64,000 bases of DNA from Aristolochia californica. Taxonomy: Eukaryota > Streptophyta > Magnoliopsida > Piperales > Aristolochiaceae. This document shows, piece after piece, positions 36,454 through 52,100 of this stretch. The notes beneath the pieces were generated by a model, which did not search any database, was not told the DNA's origin, and was given only the letters and a program-made list of their open reading frames with translations. Position numbers and translations under genes: made by a program. The stretch's first letter is position 1, and each line of letters starts with the position of its first letter. The stretch covers positions 4,885,769-4,949,768 of the forward strand of contig JARWKL010000010.1 in assembly GCA_029961685.1 (NCBI GenBank), read 5' to 3'.

Positions 36454-36755
36454 GTGTTCCTCCTAGAGTGATGGTTAAGTGCTTGCATGTAGGGTTCAAT
36501 CATCCTCAAGGGTTTGAATACTCATTGAAGAATGTCAAGATTGGGTCACTGCAGATGTTTGTGAAAAATTATGGTAGTTGTGAAGATACGGGTCCTCGGG
36601 ATTTTCCTACAGAAGAGGTTTATAAGATCTTTGTGTTGGATGTAAGGTTGGCAAATGGCGACCGACATGCTGGGAACATATTGGTTTGCAAGGAGGGGGA
36701 TGAGGGTCACATTAAATTGGTTCCTATGTATCATCGATGTTGCTTGCCTAAAAAA
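36454..36755 (+). pseudogene. PI4K-gamma exon, left hairpin arm, unit 1
   Basis: Open on the plus strand: VKIGSLQMFVKNYGSCEDTG, FPTEEVYKIFVLDVRLANGD then RHAGNILVCKEGDEGHIKLV, ending PMYHRCCLPKK with GTAAGT donor at 36756. The expected IDHG metal-binding motif is MYHR, and NADRH is NGDRH, so even an expressed product would lack kinase activity. No flanking kinase exons follow. Confidence 0.85.
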
Positions 36756-36850
36756 GTAAGTTTGCCTATTCGATTCTTGCATTCCTTTGGAAATTGGTTC
36801 TCTTTTACTCCAATTTCCAAAGAACTGCAAGAATAGAATAAACAAACTTA

Positions 36851-37153
36851 ATTTTTCAGGCAAGCAACATCCATAATCTATAGGAACCAGTTTAATGTGA
36901 CCCTCATCCCCCTCCTTGCAAACCAATTTGTTCCCTGCATGTCGGTCGGCATTCACCAACATGACATCCAACACAGAGACCTTATGAACCTCCTTTGTAG
37001 GAAAATCCCAAGGACCCATATCTTCACAACTACCATAATTTTTCACAAACATTTGCAACAACCCAATCTTGACATTCCATAATGAGTATTCAAAACTTTG
37101 AGGATGATTGAACCCTTCATGCAAGCACTTAACCATCACTGTAGGAGGAACAC
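36851..37153 (-). pseudogene. PI4K-gamma exon, right hairpin arm, unit 1
   Basis: Minus strand reads MVKCLHEGFNHPQSFEYSL, WNVKIGLLQMFVKNYGSCED, VHKVSVLDVMLVNADRHAGN and VPIDYGCCLPEK. The catalytic-loop NADRHAGN and the metal-binding Asp remain here, but the donor GT is TT (TTAAGT) and the neighbouring exons are absent. The acceptor CAG has become CAAG. Confidence 0.85.
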
Positions 37154-37848
37154 TTGAAAACCCAATTTCATCACTTGAATATTTAATTAATACATCAACC
37201 TGTACAAAGTCGGTTAAATGAGATTATCGCACCAAGTTTCTTGAAGTACATTTTCAAACATTGCCTTTAATTGATGCAAGTCAATTTAACTTTTAACTGT
37301 TGCTAGGAACAAACAGTTGTTTTACCAACATAAAATCTTATTGTTCCTCTCTACAAAAAGAAATTGATGAAGACAAACCAGGACAGCATGCCTCTTGGCA
37401 AATAAAACAAATGCGGATAAATTAGTAAAGAAGAGATCGAGATAAAATCGACCTGATGCCACACACAGGAAATATGTTTGCTTCGTTCTCGATAATGGTA
37501 GCCTACTCAAACCATGCATCATGCTAGATTTTAACTGCTAGCATTTTACAGCATCCTCTGTCATCGTCATCAATTAAGTTATGTCCCAAGCACACATCAT
37601 TATTTTCATCACCAATATGACATTTTTCATCAGTTTGAATTTGGTTATTATGCATAAGACAATATTCTCTAAATAACATTTTATAATTTTTCATTAAGGA
37701 ATCATCTGGTTCCCCAAAAATCTACTACCCATTAGATATTGCACTGAAATAATCAAACATGCCCATGACAAATACAGTTTCAATCACAGTATGTAACTCC
37801 ATGATATTTTCCTCACAAAATATATTTTACTTCAATCATAGTAAATAC

Positions 37849-41586
<3,738 letters not shown>

Positions 41587-41888
41587 GTCCGATGAGGAAT
41601 AAGCACCAAACGACCGGGAACAGCCACATACACACCAAACTGGAGGAGGTTCTAAACCGGCTGTAGCTAAAAAAGTAAATTTTCTTTGTATTTTTCTATT
41701 GGATCCCAGCACTTTCGCTCCAATGGACCAAATTACCTTTTATAAATTGATAAAAAGGAAGAATACAATTTTATGTAAAGGATAAGGCTGTAATTTTGCT
41801 ACCTATTTACGACACCCCATTAAGAAGGATTAATTTTTAACATGTACTTAAGATACAAGCTGGAATTTAAAAAATTAACACTTTTCAT

Positions 41889-43930
41889 CCAGGATGAAGA
41901 AGAGGCAGACAGCATAAGCAGTGGTGGCAAACAGCAGTTGCGGAACTTGGAGCAGAACCCATCAATGTTTTCATTTTTCGGAATAAATCATGCTCATCAT
42001 CAGTAAGGGTTTTCTTTTATGTTCATGTATTAGCCTGGTCCTCCTTTGTATCACTTACTAAGGCTTTATTAGCCTTCGTCCAGTCCGGTTTGCCATGGAC
42101 TTTATAACATGTCTCTATAGTGTGGCCATATCTTCCACAATAGGTGCATTCCTTTTAATAGCACATATCTATAGTGTGGCCATATCTCCCACACTTAGTG
42201 CATTCCTTGCCATCTATTCTAACAGAACCATTCCTTCCACCTCTTCCTCGTCCTCCTCTATAATTTCTGCCACGGCCTCGGCCACGGTTGTATGATGTTT
42301 CCCTATTCTCGGAGTACATAGCGGATGATACTTCAGTAGTAGAAGAAGAAGCATCAGGAATACGAAGTAATGTGGCATATACATCATCAAAAGTGGGAAT
42401 AGCAAGAGCGCTAAGAAGTTGACTTTTAGCAACTTTGAGATACGGTTTAATGTTTGCAAGGCATATGGCAGTGACTAAGACTTGTTTCTGTTTGTCTTGG
42501 ACAGAGACATCTGTGGAGGTAGGCTGAGCTATTTTCCATTCTTGAAGATGACCTCTAAAGCGAGCCAAATATTCATGGATATTTTCTCTTTATTTAGTAT
42601 TAAGCATTCTTTGGAGAATATTATATGGCCTGTGTAAGTTGTCAAAGCTAGAAAACAGCTTAACACATGTCTCCCAAATTTGTCTAGCAATCTCAAGATG
42701 AATAACATTGTTGGAAACGGGCTCTTCCATGTTGTTGATAAGCCAACTAATAACCAAAGTATCATTTTTTAACCACTTGCTATAAAAAATACCCTCTTCA
42801 TCAATAGGTGGTCCACGGTTGGTGAGGTAACCAAAAAGGTCTTTTGTTATAAGAAACATGTTAACCGATGTGGACCAGCTCATGAAATTTGATACCCCTC
42901 GCAAGGGTATAGTAGTAATTCTGAGTATATCACTCTTGTGACTCATGTTTCCTTCTGCCATAATAGGCAATTCATTTTTTAAAAAAATCTACAATCAAAT
43001 ACTAATAAAAAAAAACAAGTAGAATTCTTCAACCAACTTGGTTAATGGAGAGGCTTAGCATAGAAGCTAAGTAATCATATTTCTGAAATTCAATGAATAA
43101 CCACTCTTAATAGGCTCAATACCAATCTTCTTTATTAGGGAATCTTGTTCCCATAGAATTATAACTTTTTACACATAAATCTCAACATAAACTGGTCTCG
43201 GTCAAAAAAAATTCTAAACCAATAAAACTGCCTTGGTAACTTCTTCTAAACTTATCTCATGAGCTTCAATCTTGCTTCATAAAGAGCCTTCTATGAGCAG
43301 CTTTGATCATACCTTCTTAGAACATTCCTTTGACGTGGGGATCCTAAATTTTATGCTCTGATACCATGTTGAATTTAGGACCCCTTTACTAATATCTCGA
43401 GCAAGGTGAGAGAGGGAAAAAGAAAAGGAAAGGGAGAGAGAGTTCTTGGGTAGAGAAGAGAGAAGAAAAAAAAAAAAAAGTTTAGGTAAGAGAAGAACTC
43501 TTCACGAGAGAGAAGTGGAGAACTACTTCACTTTGATGATTTATTTCCGAGTACAAGAACCTCTATTTATAATAGAGGAAGGTAATAGAGTCTAAATACA
43601 ATTAAACTACCTTTTCCTAATTACATTCAAACTATAACTCTTAAAGATAAGCCCATCATAATAAAATAACTCAACATAATTAGAAGACTAACATAACTCA
43701 AACTAAATATCTTCTATGAGGACGGGACCATAGGATAAAGATGTCAGCTTGTTGTCATCTTTGTAGGTCTCACTTGATCTTCTAGCTCATGTGATAAGGA
43801 TACCAGCTCGTGGTAACTTTGTGGGTCCCACTTGATCTTCAAATCTTCCAACTCATTCTAGCTCATGCCAGCTCGTGTGATGACTCCTCTTGGCATCTCA
43901 TGTCCTCATGGTGGGTCCCACATTGTAACT
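41889..43930 (-). mobile_element. Copia 5' fragment in unit 2: gag, leader and 5' LTR
   Basis: LTR at 43367-43930 (564 bp) with TATA-like TTATAAATAGAGG on the minus strand near 43.57 kb. PBS TGGTATCAGAGC at 43355-43366. Gag follows to 42155. The inner end at 41889 is in the protease region. The leader is shorter than in unit 1 because about 110 bp near 43.24 kb have been lost. Confidence 0.88.
42155..42970 (-). pseudogene. Copia gag, unit 2, near-intact with one nonsense change
   Basis: Gag binds the element's RNA and builds the particle. The frame from 42970 reads MAEGNMSHKSDILRITTIPL, DLFGYLTNRGPP, SWLINNMEEPVSNNVIHLE and QIWETCVKLF (UBN2-type gag). It stops at LNTK where TAA replaces the CAA seen in the copy at 60.09 kb, then continues in frame from 42568 with HEYLARFRGHLQEWKIAQ and ANIKPYLKVAKSQLL, a basic RGRGRGRNYRGGRGRGGRNG tract, and the zinc knuckle CTKCGRYGHTIDMC (C-x2-C-x4-H-x4-C). 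A stop after CY precedes a second, partial knuckle. Confidence 0.88.
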
Positions 43931-45899
43931 ATTTTCTTGTATTTTTTTATTTCTTAAAAAAAAAAATCTAAGTTCTAACAAATAAATGGATGATTATCAT
44001 TTATATATAAAAAAAAAAGCTTTCAGTTATTCCACAAATAAAACTCATTCATTAAATACATGACCCCAACTCCAAGCCTCAACAATTATACCGTATTATT
44101 AGAGCTACAGATGTTATTGTGTAGTGTTATTACTGTTTCCTGAGTTGCATCTTAAAATGAGAAAAAAATCAGACCATTTATGAGGGAGGCTATTATTTAA
44201 ATTAAGGGAGTTATATATCAACAAATTTTTAATAAACAAAATGTAAAAAAAATTATAAAATAAAGTTTAAAAATTTAAAGATCCCAAGGAAATATTTATT
44301 ATGAGTTCCCTAAACCAAACAATGAAGGGTCAATGGATCTATTATTATTTTTTATGGTCATAGGTATGTGCCCTTAAAAGTATGGCAGTAATCAAATGGA
44401 ATAAGTTATTCCATTTAAGTTAATCGGTAACTTTATCACACTTACCTAGGGTAACAAATGGGTCAGTTGGGTTAGGAAACTATAGGATCCATTATTGGTC
44501 GGTTTTAAAATTTTAACCCACACAATGTTGCAAATTCTATCAGGTTGGATTAATTAACAATTTATATTCACCCATAAATCTTATGAATCAGTTCAGATAA
44601 TTTTGAAGTCTGCATTCAATCACTTTCTATATGGATTGGAGAGGATTATGTTTTGGATAAGAATAATTTTATAATTTTGCTGTAATAGACAAATATAATT
44701 AAATCTATTATAAAATATTACTTTATAATATGTATTTAAATAATGAGGGTGACTGAAGAAAAACACAAATGATATAAACATATATAAGAGTTTGATATAG
44801 AAGAGCAAATTATTTCATTAGGTTCAATTAAATTTCATTAATTGCAACAAAGTCATCAAATTGACTAATATGAAATGTAGTAAAAGATATTTTTTAGTAT
44901 AAACATCTAGTAAAGAACAACAAGTATATTTAGACAATAGAACAAGAAGAGAGGATGAGTGAAATGATTAGGAGTTGAAGGTGATTAGGTGGGAGGAAGG
45001 AAAATTGGGGATGAAGGAGAAAAAATCTTTCAGGTTCCAGTTGATTGCCCAAAAAAAGTGAATCAGGCAGAATTTTGTATCTTGGACATTGTTGATTAAC
45101 TTTGGGAAAGTAAATCTTAGTCACATCGGGGAGGCTCGACTTAGCTAACCGAATCTGTTGAGAATTATAATTAAATTCTAATATAAAATATTACTTTATA
45201 ATATGTATTTAAATAATGAGGGTGACTGAAGAAGAATGTAAATGATATAAACATATATAAGAGTTTGATATAGAAGAGCAAATTATTTCATTAGCTTCAA
45301 TTAAATTTCATTAATTGCAACATAGTCATCAAATTGACTGTAGTTAAAGATATTAACATCTAGTAAAGAACAACAAGTATATTTAGACAATAGAACAAGA
45401 AGAGAGGATGCGTGAAATGATTAGGACATTGAAGGTGATTAGGTGGGAGAAAGGAAAATCTGGGATAAAGGCGAAAAAAATTTGTTGTAAAAAATATCTA
45501 TAGCGAAAACATTTAATCCTATTTTAGTAAGAGGACTTCGAAGTCTTTTCCTTGGGAAAAAGAGCTTTAGTTGTTGGAGTATGATTTCAAGATCCCTCAA
45601 AGTATTTTAATTTTAATGATAGCATACCCAACAATTTAACCATGACATACTAGTGTACTTATTGCAACAAAGACATACTTTTGTAATCTGGGCAAAAAGA
45701 GTCACTCTAAGCATAGAAGTTGAACACTTTAGTAAGAAAGATGAAGTTTTGAAGTATAAATGTTAAAAGTAGTCCAAGGCATGGAAATGGTTCAACCATT
45801 ATAAGGATTACATCACTAAAATTCATAATAACTATTGAAATTGACACACACACACATAAGCACATCTCTAAGATTAACCTTTTAGGACCTAATATTAAT
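43931..45899. other. AT-rich flank in unit 2
   Basis: Counterpart of 33257-35216, with the same 474-bp internal duplication (44744 and 45218) and an (AC)n run near 45846. No gene. Confidence 0.7.
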
Positions 45900-45914
45900 G
45901 TCATAAAAACAACT
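45900..45914. repeat. Target site duplication, left copy, of the unit 2 LINE insert
   Basis: gtcataaaaacaact, 15 bp, identical to 46442-46456. Unit 1 has this sequence once, at about 35228-35242, which proves the insertion site. Confidence 0.93.
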
Positions 45915-46441
45915 GGTTTTGGCGGTTCCTATTATGGTTGAATGGACCAAACCTCCTCCTGGACACTTTAAACTCAATTTTGATGGAAGTGCTCTCAGGT
46001 GTCCGGGGCCAGCTGGTTTTGGCGGAGTAATTCACAATGATCAAGCGAATCTTCTCTTCACTTATGCGGGTCCAATTGGAGTATCTGACTCTACTTGTGC
46101 GGAATTGCATGGTTTGTTTAACGGACTGAAGCTCTTCAAACAAAAAAAGGAGGGTGCTCTCTTGGTTGAAGGGGATTCTCAAGTCATTATAAACTGGTGC
46201 TCCAAGCCATCAAAACCTCCTTGGCGTCATTGGGAGATTTTTTATGAAATTTGTAATTTAACTTCTGGTTTACAATGCACTTGGAAACATGTTCCAAGAT
46301 ATGCTAATCACTTATCCGATGCTCAAGCGAAAAAAGGCGTTACCCTCCAACATCTTGTTGTGGAGGACATGTCTTTTTAGCTTCTAGGTATGTAATTTTT
46401 CTTTTTAAATACATTCACACATCCTCTCAAAAAAAAAAAAA
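45915..46441 (+). mobile_element. 5'-truncated LINE insertion (527 bp), unit 2 only
   Basis: The insert is bounded by a perfect 15-bp target duplication and ends in a poly(A) tail (A13, 46429-46441). Unit 1 has the empty site, so the insertion happened after the segment was duplicated. It consists of the RNase H end of a LINE ORF2 and a short 3' UTR, related to the LINEs at 19.2-26.4 kb. Confidence 0.95.
45919..46380 (+). CDS. LINE RNase H domain, intact open frame in a truncated insert
   Basis: An uninterrupted frame of about 153 codons starts inside the truncated LINE; the first ATG-like codon is fortuitous. It contains PPPGHFKLNFDGSA (first Asp), GGVIHNDQANLL, CAELHGLFNGLKLF (Glu), VEGDSQVIINW (Asp) and ANHLSDAQAKKG (His-x3-Asp), so all four RNase H catalytic positions and the whole RVT_3-type domain are preserved. 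It ends at TAG 46378-46380, the natural ORF2 end, just before the 3' UTR and tail. It has no promoter of its own. The lack of lesions fits a young insertion and does not show cellular use. Confidence 0.85.
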   Translation: MAVPIMVEWTKPPPGHFKLNFDGSALRCPGPAGFGGVIHNDQANLLFTYAGPIGVSDSTCAELHGLFNGLKLFKQKKEGALLVEGDSQVIINWCSKPSKPPWRHWEIFYEICNLTSGLQCTWKHVPRYANHLSDAQAKKGVTLQHLVVEDMSF

Positions 46442-46456
46442 GTCATAAAAACAACT
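46442..46456. repeat. Target site duplication, right copy, of the unit 2 LINE insert
   Basis: gtcataaaaacaact, identical to 45900-45914, directly after the poly(A) tail. Confidence 0.93.
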
Positions 46457-47124
46457 TAAAAAAAGATGAAACAACCAACTCCCACTAAATTAGCTGTTAC
46501 TTTTTTTCTGTTATGTATCCCATTAAAAATCATGATGGAATCTCTCTTTAAATATATGACGAGATTTAGATCCCACCAGCCCCAAGATTACATTAAAGTA
46601 TAATTAGAGAAAAGTCAAGGCAACACTTGATGGATACGTGAAAATATTAAAGGTGTAAAAACCGTTTGCTTATGCTCTAAAACATGCAATCCACTTCAAT
46701 TTATTACACAAAATTCTAATAAAATAAATTATTTACAGATCGATCGAGTATACATATATGAGTCGGTTTCAAAATATTTGGATCCAATCCAATTCATTTT
46801 AATTTGAGGATCCAATCGGGTTAGGTTGAGTTTTGTTTCCTATATATCCACATCCTAACCTATGTTAAATGAGGATTAGTATTTTCACCCAAATTATAAT
46901 TCGATTCATTTATTTGGGAATTAGATCGTGGTTTGTAGATCAAAGGCAATTTGAAATTCAGATTAGCTCAAACCATTTGTGGCCCTAGACATACTCTTAA
47001 AAATAGGGTTGTAAATGAATGGAACAAGTTATTCCATATATTATTTTATTTATATGCTATATGTATCAATATATGATATTCTAGATATATTGAATACATT
47101 ATTGTATATACCATTTATTTAGCT

Positions 47125-47212
47125 ATTTGGAATAGAAGAAATGTGCCAGGATCAGTGGAACTGGGCCAGCAAGAATCCGTATGGGTACAAAGGATCCAAC
47201 TCTGCAAAGTGA
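47125..47212 (+). pseudogene. UGE last exon, inverted relative to UGE copy D
   Basis: Plus strand reads [20 protein letters not shown] then KGSNSAK and TGA, matching 35882-35968 in unit 1. It is the only exon 9 near copy D and faces the opposite way, so it cannot be spliced to copy D exons. Confidence 0.87.
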
Positions 47213-47697
47213 AGCACTTGTGGATTAACCCATTCCCTTTTGCCTCCTGGTTTTAGCTTTGGTTTTACTTTCCCCAAAGTTGTCATACCTTGCTCGGTTG
47301 GTGAAGAGTTGGTTTGGTGTCGATTGAGTGAGTCAGATGTATTCTGATGAGTTCTATTGATATAGCCGCTCTTATACATGACTTTTTACATTATGGATAA
47401 ATAAAAATAGCACTTTGTAATCGTGATTGGCAAAGTATAAGCTGATGTGTGTTTGTTTTTGTACTTGAAATAATTGTTAAAACATAAGTTGACTTGCATC
47501 AATAAAAGGCAGCATTTGAAAATGAACTTCTAGAAACTTGGGGGCATCAAAGTTATACAAAGGAGGTAAAAAATCTGGGACTGTTCTCACTTAAACTAGT
47601 GCGATATGTATCTCATTTTGCTAACTTTGTACAGGCTGATGTTATTTCGTACCAATCGTATTAGTTAAATATTCTAGTGGTGAAATTGGGTTTTCAA

Positions 47698-47999
47698 GTG
47701 TTCCTCCTAGAGTGGTGGTTAAGTGCTTGCATGTAGGGTTCAATCATCCTCAAGGGTTTGAATACTCATTGAAGAATGTCAAGATCGGGTCACTGCAGAT
47801 GTTTGTGAAAAATTATGGTAGTTGTGAAGATATAGGTCCTCGGAATTTTCCTACAGAAGAGGTTCATATGATCTTTGTGTTGGATGTAAGGTTGGCAAAT
47901 GCCGACCGACATGTTGGGAACATATTGGTTTGCAAGGAGGGGGATGAGGGTCACATTAAATTGGTTCCTATGTATTATCGATATTGCTTGCCTGAAAAA
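47698..47999 (+). pseudogene. PI4K-gamma exon, left hairpin arm, unit 2
   Basis: Plus strand, open: VKIGSLQMFVKNYGSCEDIG, MIFVLDVRLANADRHVGNIL, VPMYYRYCLPEK, then GTAAGT donor at 48000. Unlike unit 1 it keeps NADRH, but the IDHG site is again changed (MYYR). Neighbouring exons absent. Confidence 0.85.
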
Positions 48000-48095
48000 G
48001 TAAGTTTGCCTATTCGATTCTTGCATTCCTTTGGAAATTGGTTCTCTTTTACTCCAATTTCCAAAGAACTGCAAGAAGCGAATAAACAAACTTAA

Positions 48096-48397
48096 TTTTT
48101 CAGGCAAGTAACATCCATAATCTATAGGAACCAGTTTAATGTGACCCTCATCCCCCTCCTTGCAAACCAATTTGTTCCTTGCATGTCGGTCGGCATTCAC
48201 CAACATGACATCCAACACAGAGATCTGATGAACCTCCTTTGTAGGAAAATCCCAAGGACCCATATCTTCACAACTACCATAATTTTTCACAAACATTTCC
48301 AACGACCCAATCTTGACATTCCATAATGAGTATTCAAAACTTTGAGGATGATTGAACCCTTCATGCAAGTACTTAACCATCACTGTAGGAGGAACAC
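48096..48397 (-). pseudogene. PI4K-gamma exon, right hairpin arm, unit 2
   Basis: Minus strand: MVKYLHEGFNHPQSFEYSL, VHQISVLDVMLVNADRHARN, LVPIDYGCYLPEK. Acceptor CAG is intact; the donor is TT instead of GT as in unit 1. Gly of RHAGN is Arg here. Confidence 0.85.
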
Positions 48398-49122
48398 CTG
48401 AAAACCCAATTTCATCACTTGAATATTTAATTAATACATCAACCTGTAAATATTTAATTAATACATCAACCTGTACAAAGTCAGTTAAATGAGATTATCG
48501 CACCAAGTTTCTTGAAGTTCATTTTCAAACACTGCCTTTAATTGACGCAAGTCAATTTAAATTTAAACTGTTGCTAGGAACAAACAGCTGTTTTACCAAC
48601 ATAAAATCTTATTGTTCCTCTCTACAAAAAGAAATTGATGAAGACAAACAAGGACAGCATGCCTTTTGGCAAATAAAAGAAATGCAGATAAATTAGTAAA
48701 GAAGAGATCGAGATAAAATCCAACTGATGCCACACGCAGGAAATATGTTTGCTTCGTTCTCGATAATGTTAGCCTACTCAAACCATGCATCATGCTAGAT
48801 TTTAACTGCTAGCATTTTACAGCCTCCCCTATCATCATCATCATCAATTAAGTTATGTCCCAAGCACACATTATTATTTTCATCAGCAATATGATATTTT
48901 TCATCAGTTTAAATTTGGTTATTATGCATAAGACAATATTTTCTAAATAACATTTTATAATTTTTCATTAAGGAATCATCTGGTTCCCCAAAAATCTACT
49001 AACCATTAGATATTGCACTGAAATAATCAAACATGCCCATGACAAATACAGTTTCAATCACAGTATGTAACTCCATGATATTTTCCTCACAAAATATATT
49101 TTACTTCAATCATAGTAAATAC

Positions 49123-52100
49123 CTAACTCAGAGCTTTCAAGTTTGTGCAATGCAACAATGTATCCACCAGACAAGTCAACGACATGGATATAATCTCGCA
49201 CCTGAGGATAAAACCATAAGCATACATTATATGGAATGTGTAAACAAGTAAAAAATTCTCAATAATACCGTGATACGGCCATGGTATTCAGTTACTTTTA
49301 TAGCATCAATCAAGTTACTAAAAAGTAAGAACAAATGTCAATTTGTAATTTTCGTATAAAGTATGAAGCATGGACTTTGGATATTTTTCTTCCTCAGCTG
49401 CTTATCAATGTGATTCTTTACTTAGGGTACAGTTCTGTGGAGAAACTCCACAGCTGAGGCTTTATCTCCTGCAGTTGCTACACCAAAATGCTTCATCTCT
49501 GATGGCTCTTGCCTTCTTCCAGAAAATGTTATTGGCTATCATTGGAGCTGGATGGAATAAAAAGTAAAATACATACCCCAGCCCCATCCTTCGTAGAATA
49601 GACATATCCAAAGATTGTTAGTGCTGGTCTTCTGCCTATGGCTACTTGTATTAATGGCATCAGATCGTTTGGAATTCCACAAGGATCCTCACCAATCTAG
49701 CTGCTGAAATGAGTTCCAACTGGATTGAAGTGTCTCAGCAATATTATCTTCCATCCAGAATCAAACCTGTAGATATCCCTGCAGATCTCTTCAATAAAAA
49801 ACTGCAACAATTGACATTAAAATTTGTTAGAAACAGTGGGCAGGCTGGTTTGTCGTGTTTGAAAAAGATCAAGGAGCAAACCTTGGTACGCCCATATGGA
49901 TTTGTTGCGCACAAAGGGAACTCTTTCTACAGGGAACCTCTTTTGGCCAACCATAGACAGTAGCCGGTGACGAAAACACAAGCTGAAATGTTTTCCTTGT
50001 GTGAGTAAACAAACATGGTCACAAGAGGAACTCGACAAAATGAGTAAGTGACACAATGGAATCTACATGTGAAAATTTGGCCAATAAGACATTCTAATAT
50101 GGGTGCATGTATTCTGCCATCCAGTTTAGTCTGGGTAAAGCCATCTCAGAATTTAGTGACTGCCAAAAAAGTGGATTCAGAAAGATAAAGACATCAAAGA
50201 ATTTCCAGAATAACAATTATTTCATTCAGACCGACTACACATTGATGATTCATGTGGCAAAGTGATGACTTCACGAGTAGGGTTTACAACACTGAGGCTG
50301 ACCATTATTCATCATGATACTCCTAATTTACTTCCAACTGAATAATGCTCCTAACACCTCCAATATGTCGTGTCAATACGAGCCTTATAATGATTTTCAT
50401 TACCTTGAATTCCAAAAGTGTCCCAGAGAACATTTTCCTCCCTTGATTTTAAAATAAATGATCAACTAAAAAAAATAAACAAGATTACCTCTAAAATAAT
50501 AATTTCAATGACCCCTACCTCCTGCAATTTTATTGACAGAAATGATTCAACACATGCAGTACATTTTTCATCCACACTAGCATCCATTAACTAAGATTTT
50601 TTCTCAGATATAATTCACACATATATAATGAAGTATAAAGAAATTATTGAATAAAGCAAAATAGCAATGTACCTTTTTGCACCCGTAGGCACCCATGACT
50701 TCTATCAAGTTTATTTTTCCAATGACATTATTTGTTATAGTAAAGTAAAGGTTTCTGCACACTTTCACCAACAGCCTTCAATCCAGCAAAATGAATAACC
50801 GCATCAAAGCTGCAATAAGAATGTTAGGGAGGGAAGAGAATAAAAGGTCAATGATAAGTCGCAACAGAGTAAGAAATTATGTGCATTTCCATCAACAAAA
50901 ATCCTGAAATTTTCTTATTTCTTGTAGATGAAGGTAAAGCAAGACTCAAAAAACTTCTGTGTTCAAGGTCCCTATATCAAAACCTAAAGTCAACATACCT
51001 TAAAAATCCAAAGGACAGACATTACTCCTGTTTAACTTTTTAGTTTTACTTCTTTTCAATAGGATACTACTTCCTCTAGTTTGAAAACCAGGCTCACAAA
51101 AAGGATCTGACATGTAATTTCACATCTGGTGCAAACATTATTATGCTGGCAAGTCCAAGAAAGATAGGATAGATTTTCAAAGGAAAAACCTAAAATTAAA
51201 CTCCCCAGGAAAATGAAATGTGTAGCATTCTCCAAGACACATCCATAGGAAGTAAAAAGGATAACAAACAAAACCTTCAGGCCTGTGTTAGTAAGACATA
51301 CTCTACAATTATGCAGTGGTTTCTCTCCTAATGCATAACTCTTGGTCTAGAACTCAACACTCAGAAAAATTTCGCAACAGGTGGTATCTAGTGGTATTTG
51401 TCTATCAACCAGTAACTATATGTGCATATGCCATTTGACAAGGACAAAAAATACGGGTAACAAATAATAAAAGGAGCATACCGCTTCATGTTCTTAGTGA
51501 TTTGTATATTTAACATAGAAAATTACACAAAGTGACCAAGATGAATTTAAAGATGATGAAAATTTAAAAGAGAAGGCTAACAGAAATTAGATATACCTGG
51601 ATGAGCAAAATAGTTTGTTCAATGCTTCTTTGTCCCGAAGATCAATCTGCAAGTAAGCTTGTATAAAGAGCAAGTGGATAAGGCCTAGTAATAGAGTTGG
51701 AAAAAATGGGATAAAAAATTCACACATGACAACCTAAAAGTTTCTAAAATACAGCTAAAACCTGATCTTGCTAAATTAAAATATCCTAACTTTGTTCCCA
51801 GAGTGGTCAGTGCATTAGTATCAGCTCTGGTAAATGTTCATTATCTTTACACTGAAGTTAGGCCATGTTAAATCCTTCGATTGCAAGGAATCGGCAGAAG
51901 CAGTTCAATTTTTTTCCATATGCCAATATCTATACTGAGTTTTACATCATGCAAATCATTAACCCCGTCAATAGGGTGTTTCCATTCTCTTCTTTTTACA
52001 AAGACCATCAGGATTTCCAGTTTTATATACTACTTATGTAAATTTTATAACTTAGTATATTTCCTCAAGGTTTGTACACTCGTCATTCAGTAACATAGCA

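Larger units (their letters stand above)
36225..37304. repeat. Inverted repeat (hairpin) built from a PI4K-gamma exon, unit 1
   Basis: Left arm 36225-36797 and right arm 36810-37304 are reverse complements with scattered mismatches and small gaps. The unpaired centre is only about 12 nt (ttctcttttact). Each arm contains one PI4K-gamma exon plus part of both introns. The right arm ends where copy C UGE intron sequence begins (aggaacaaacag). A transcript across this would fold into a long near-continuous stem. Confidence 0.88.
47467..48575. repeat. Inverted repeat (hairpin) built from a PI4K-gamma exon, unit 2
   Basis: Left arm 47467-48041, loop about 48042-48053, right arm 48054-48575. Same structure and loop as in unit 1. 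The right arm contains a further local direct duplication (atttaattaatacatcaacctgtaa-type text, 48423-48475). Confidence 0.88.

Noticed and set aside
36468..36836. Plus-strand 122-codon ORF as a PI4K-gamma-derived small protein
   Set aside because: It contains one kinase exon that reads through a donor site into intron and hairpin loop. Catalytic and metal-binding residues are altered and no start context is evident.
45919..46380. Intact RNase H frame as a domesticated cellular gene
   Set aside because: It is the 3' end of a truncated LINE with poly(A) and target duplication, has no promoter or proper start, and its intactness is explained by youth.
47152..47379. Minus-strand 75-codon ORF
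   Set aside because: It is the antisense of the inverted UGE last exon and its flank.
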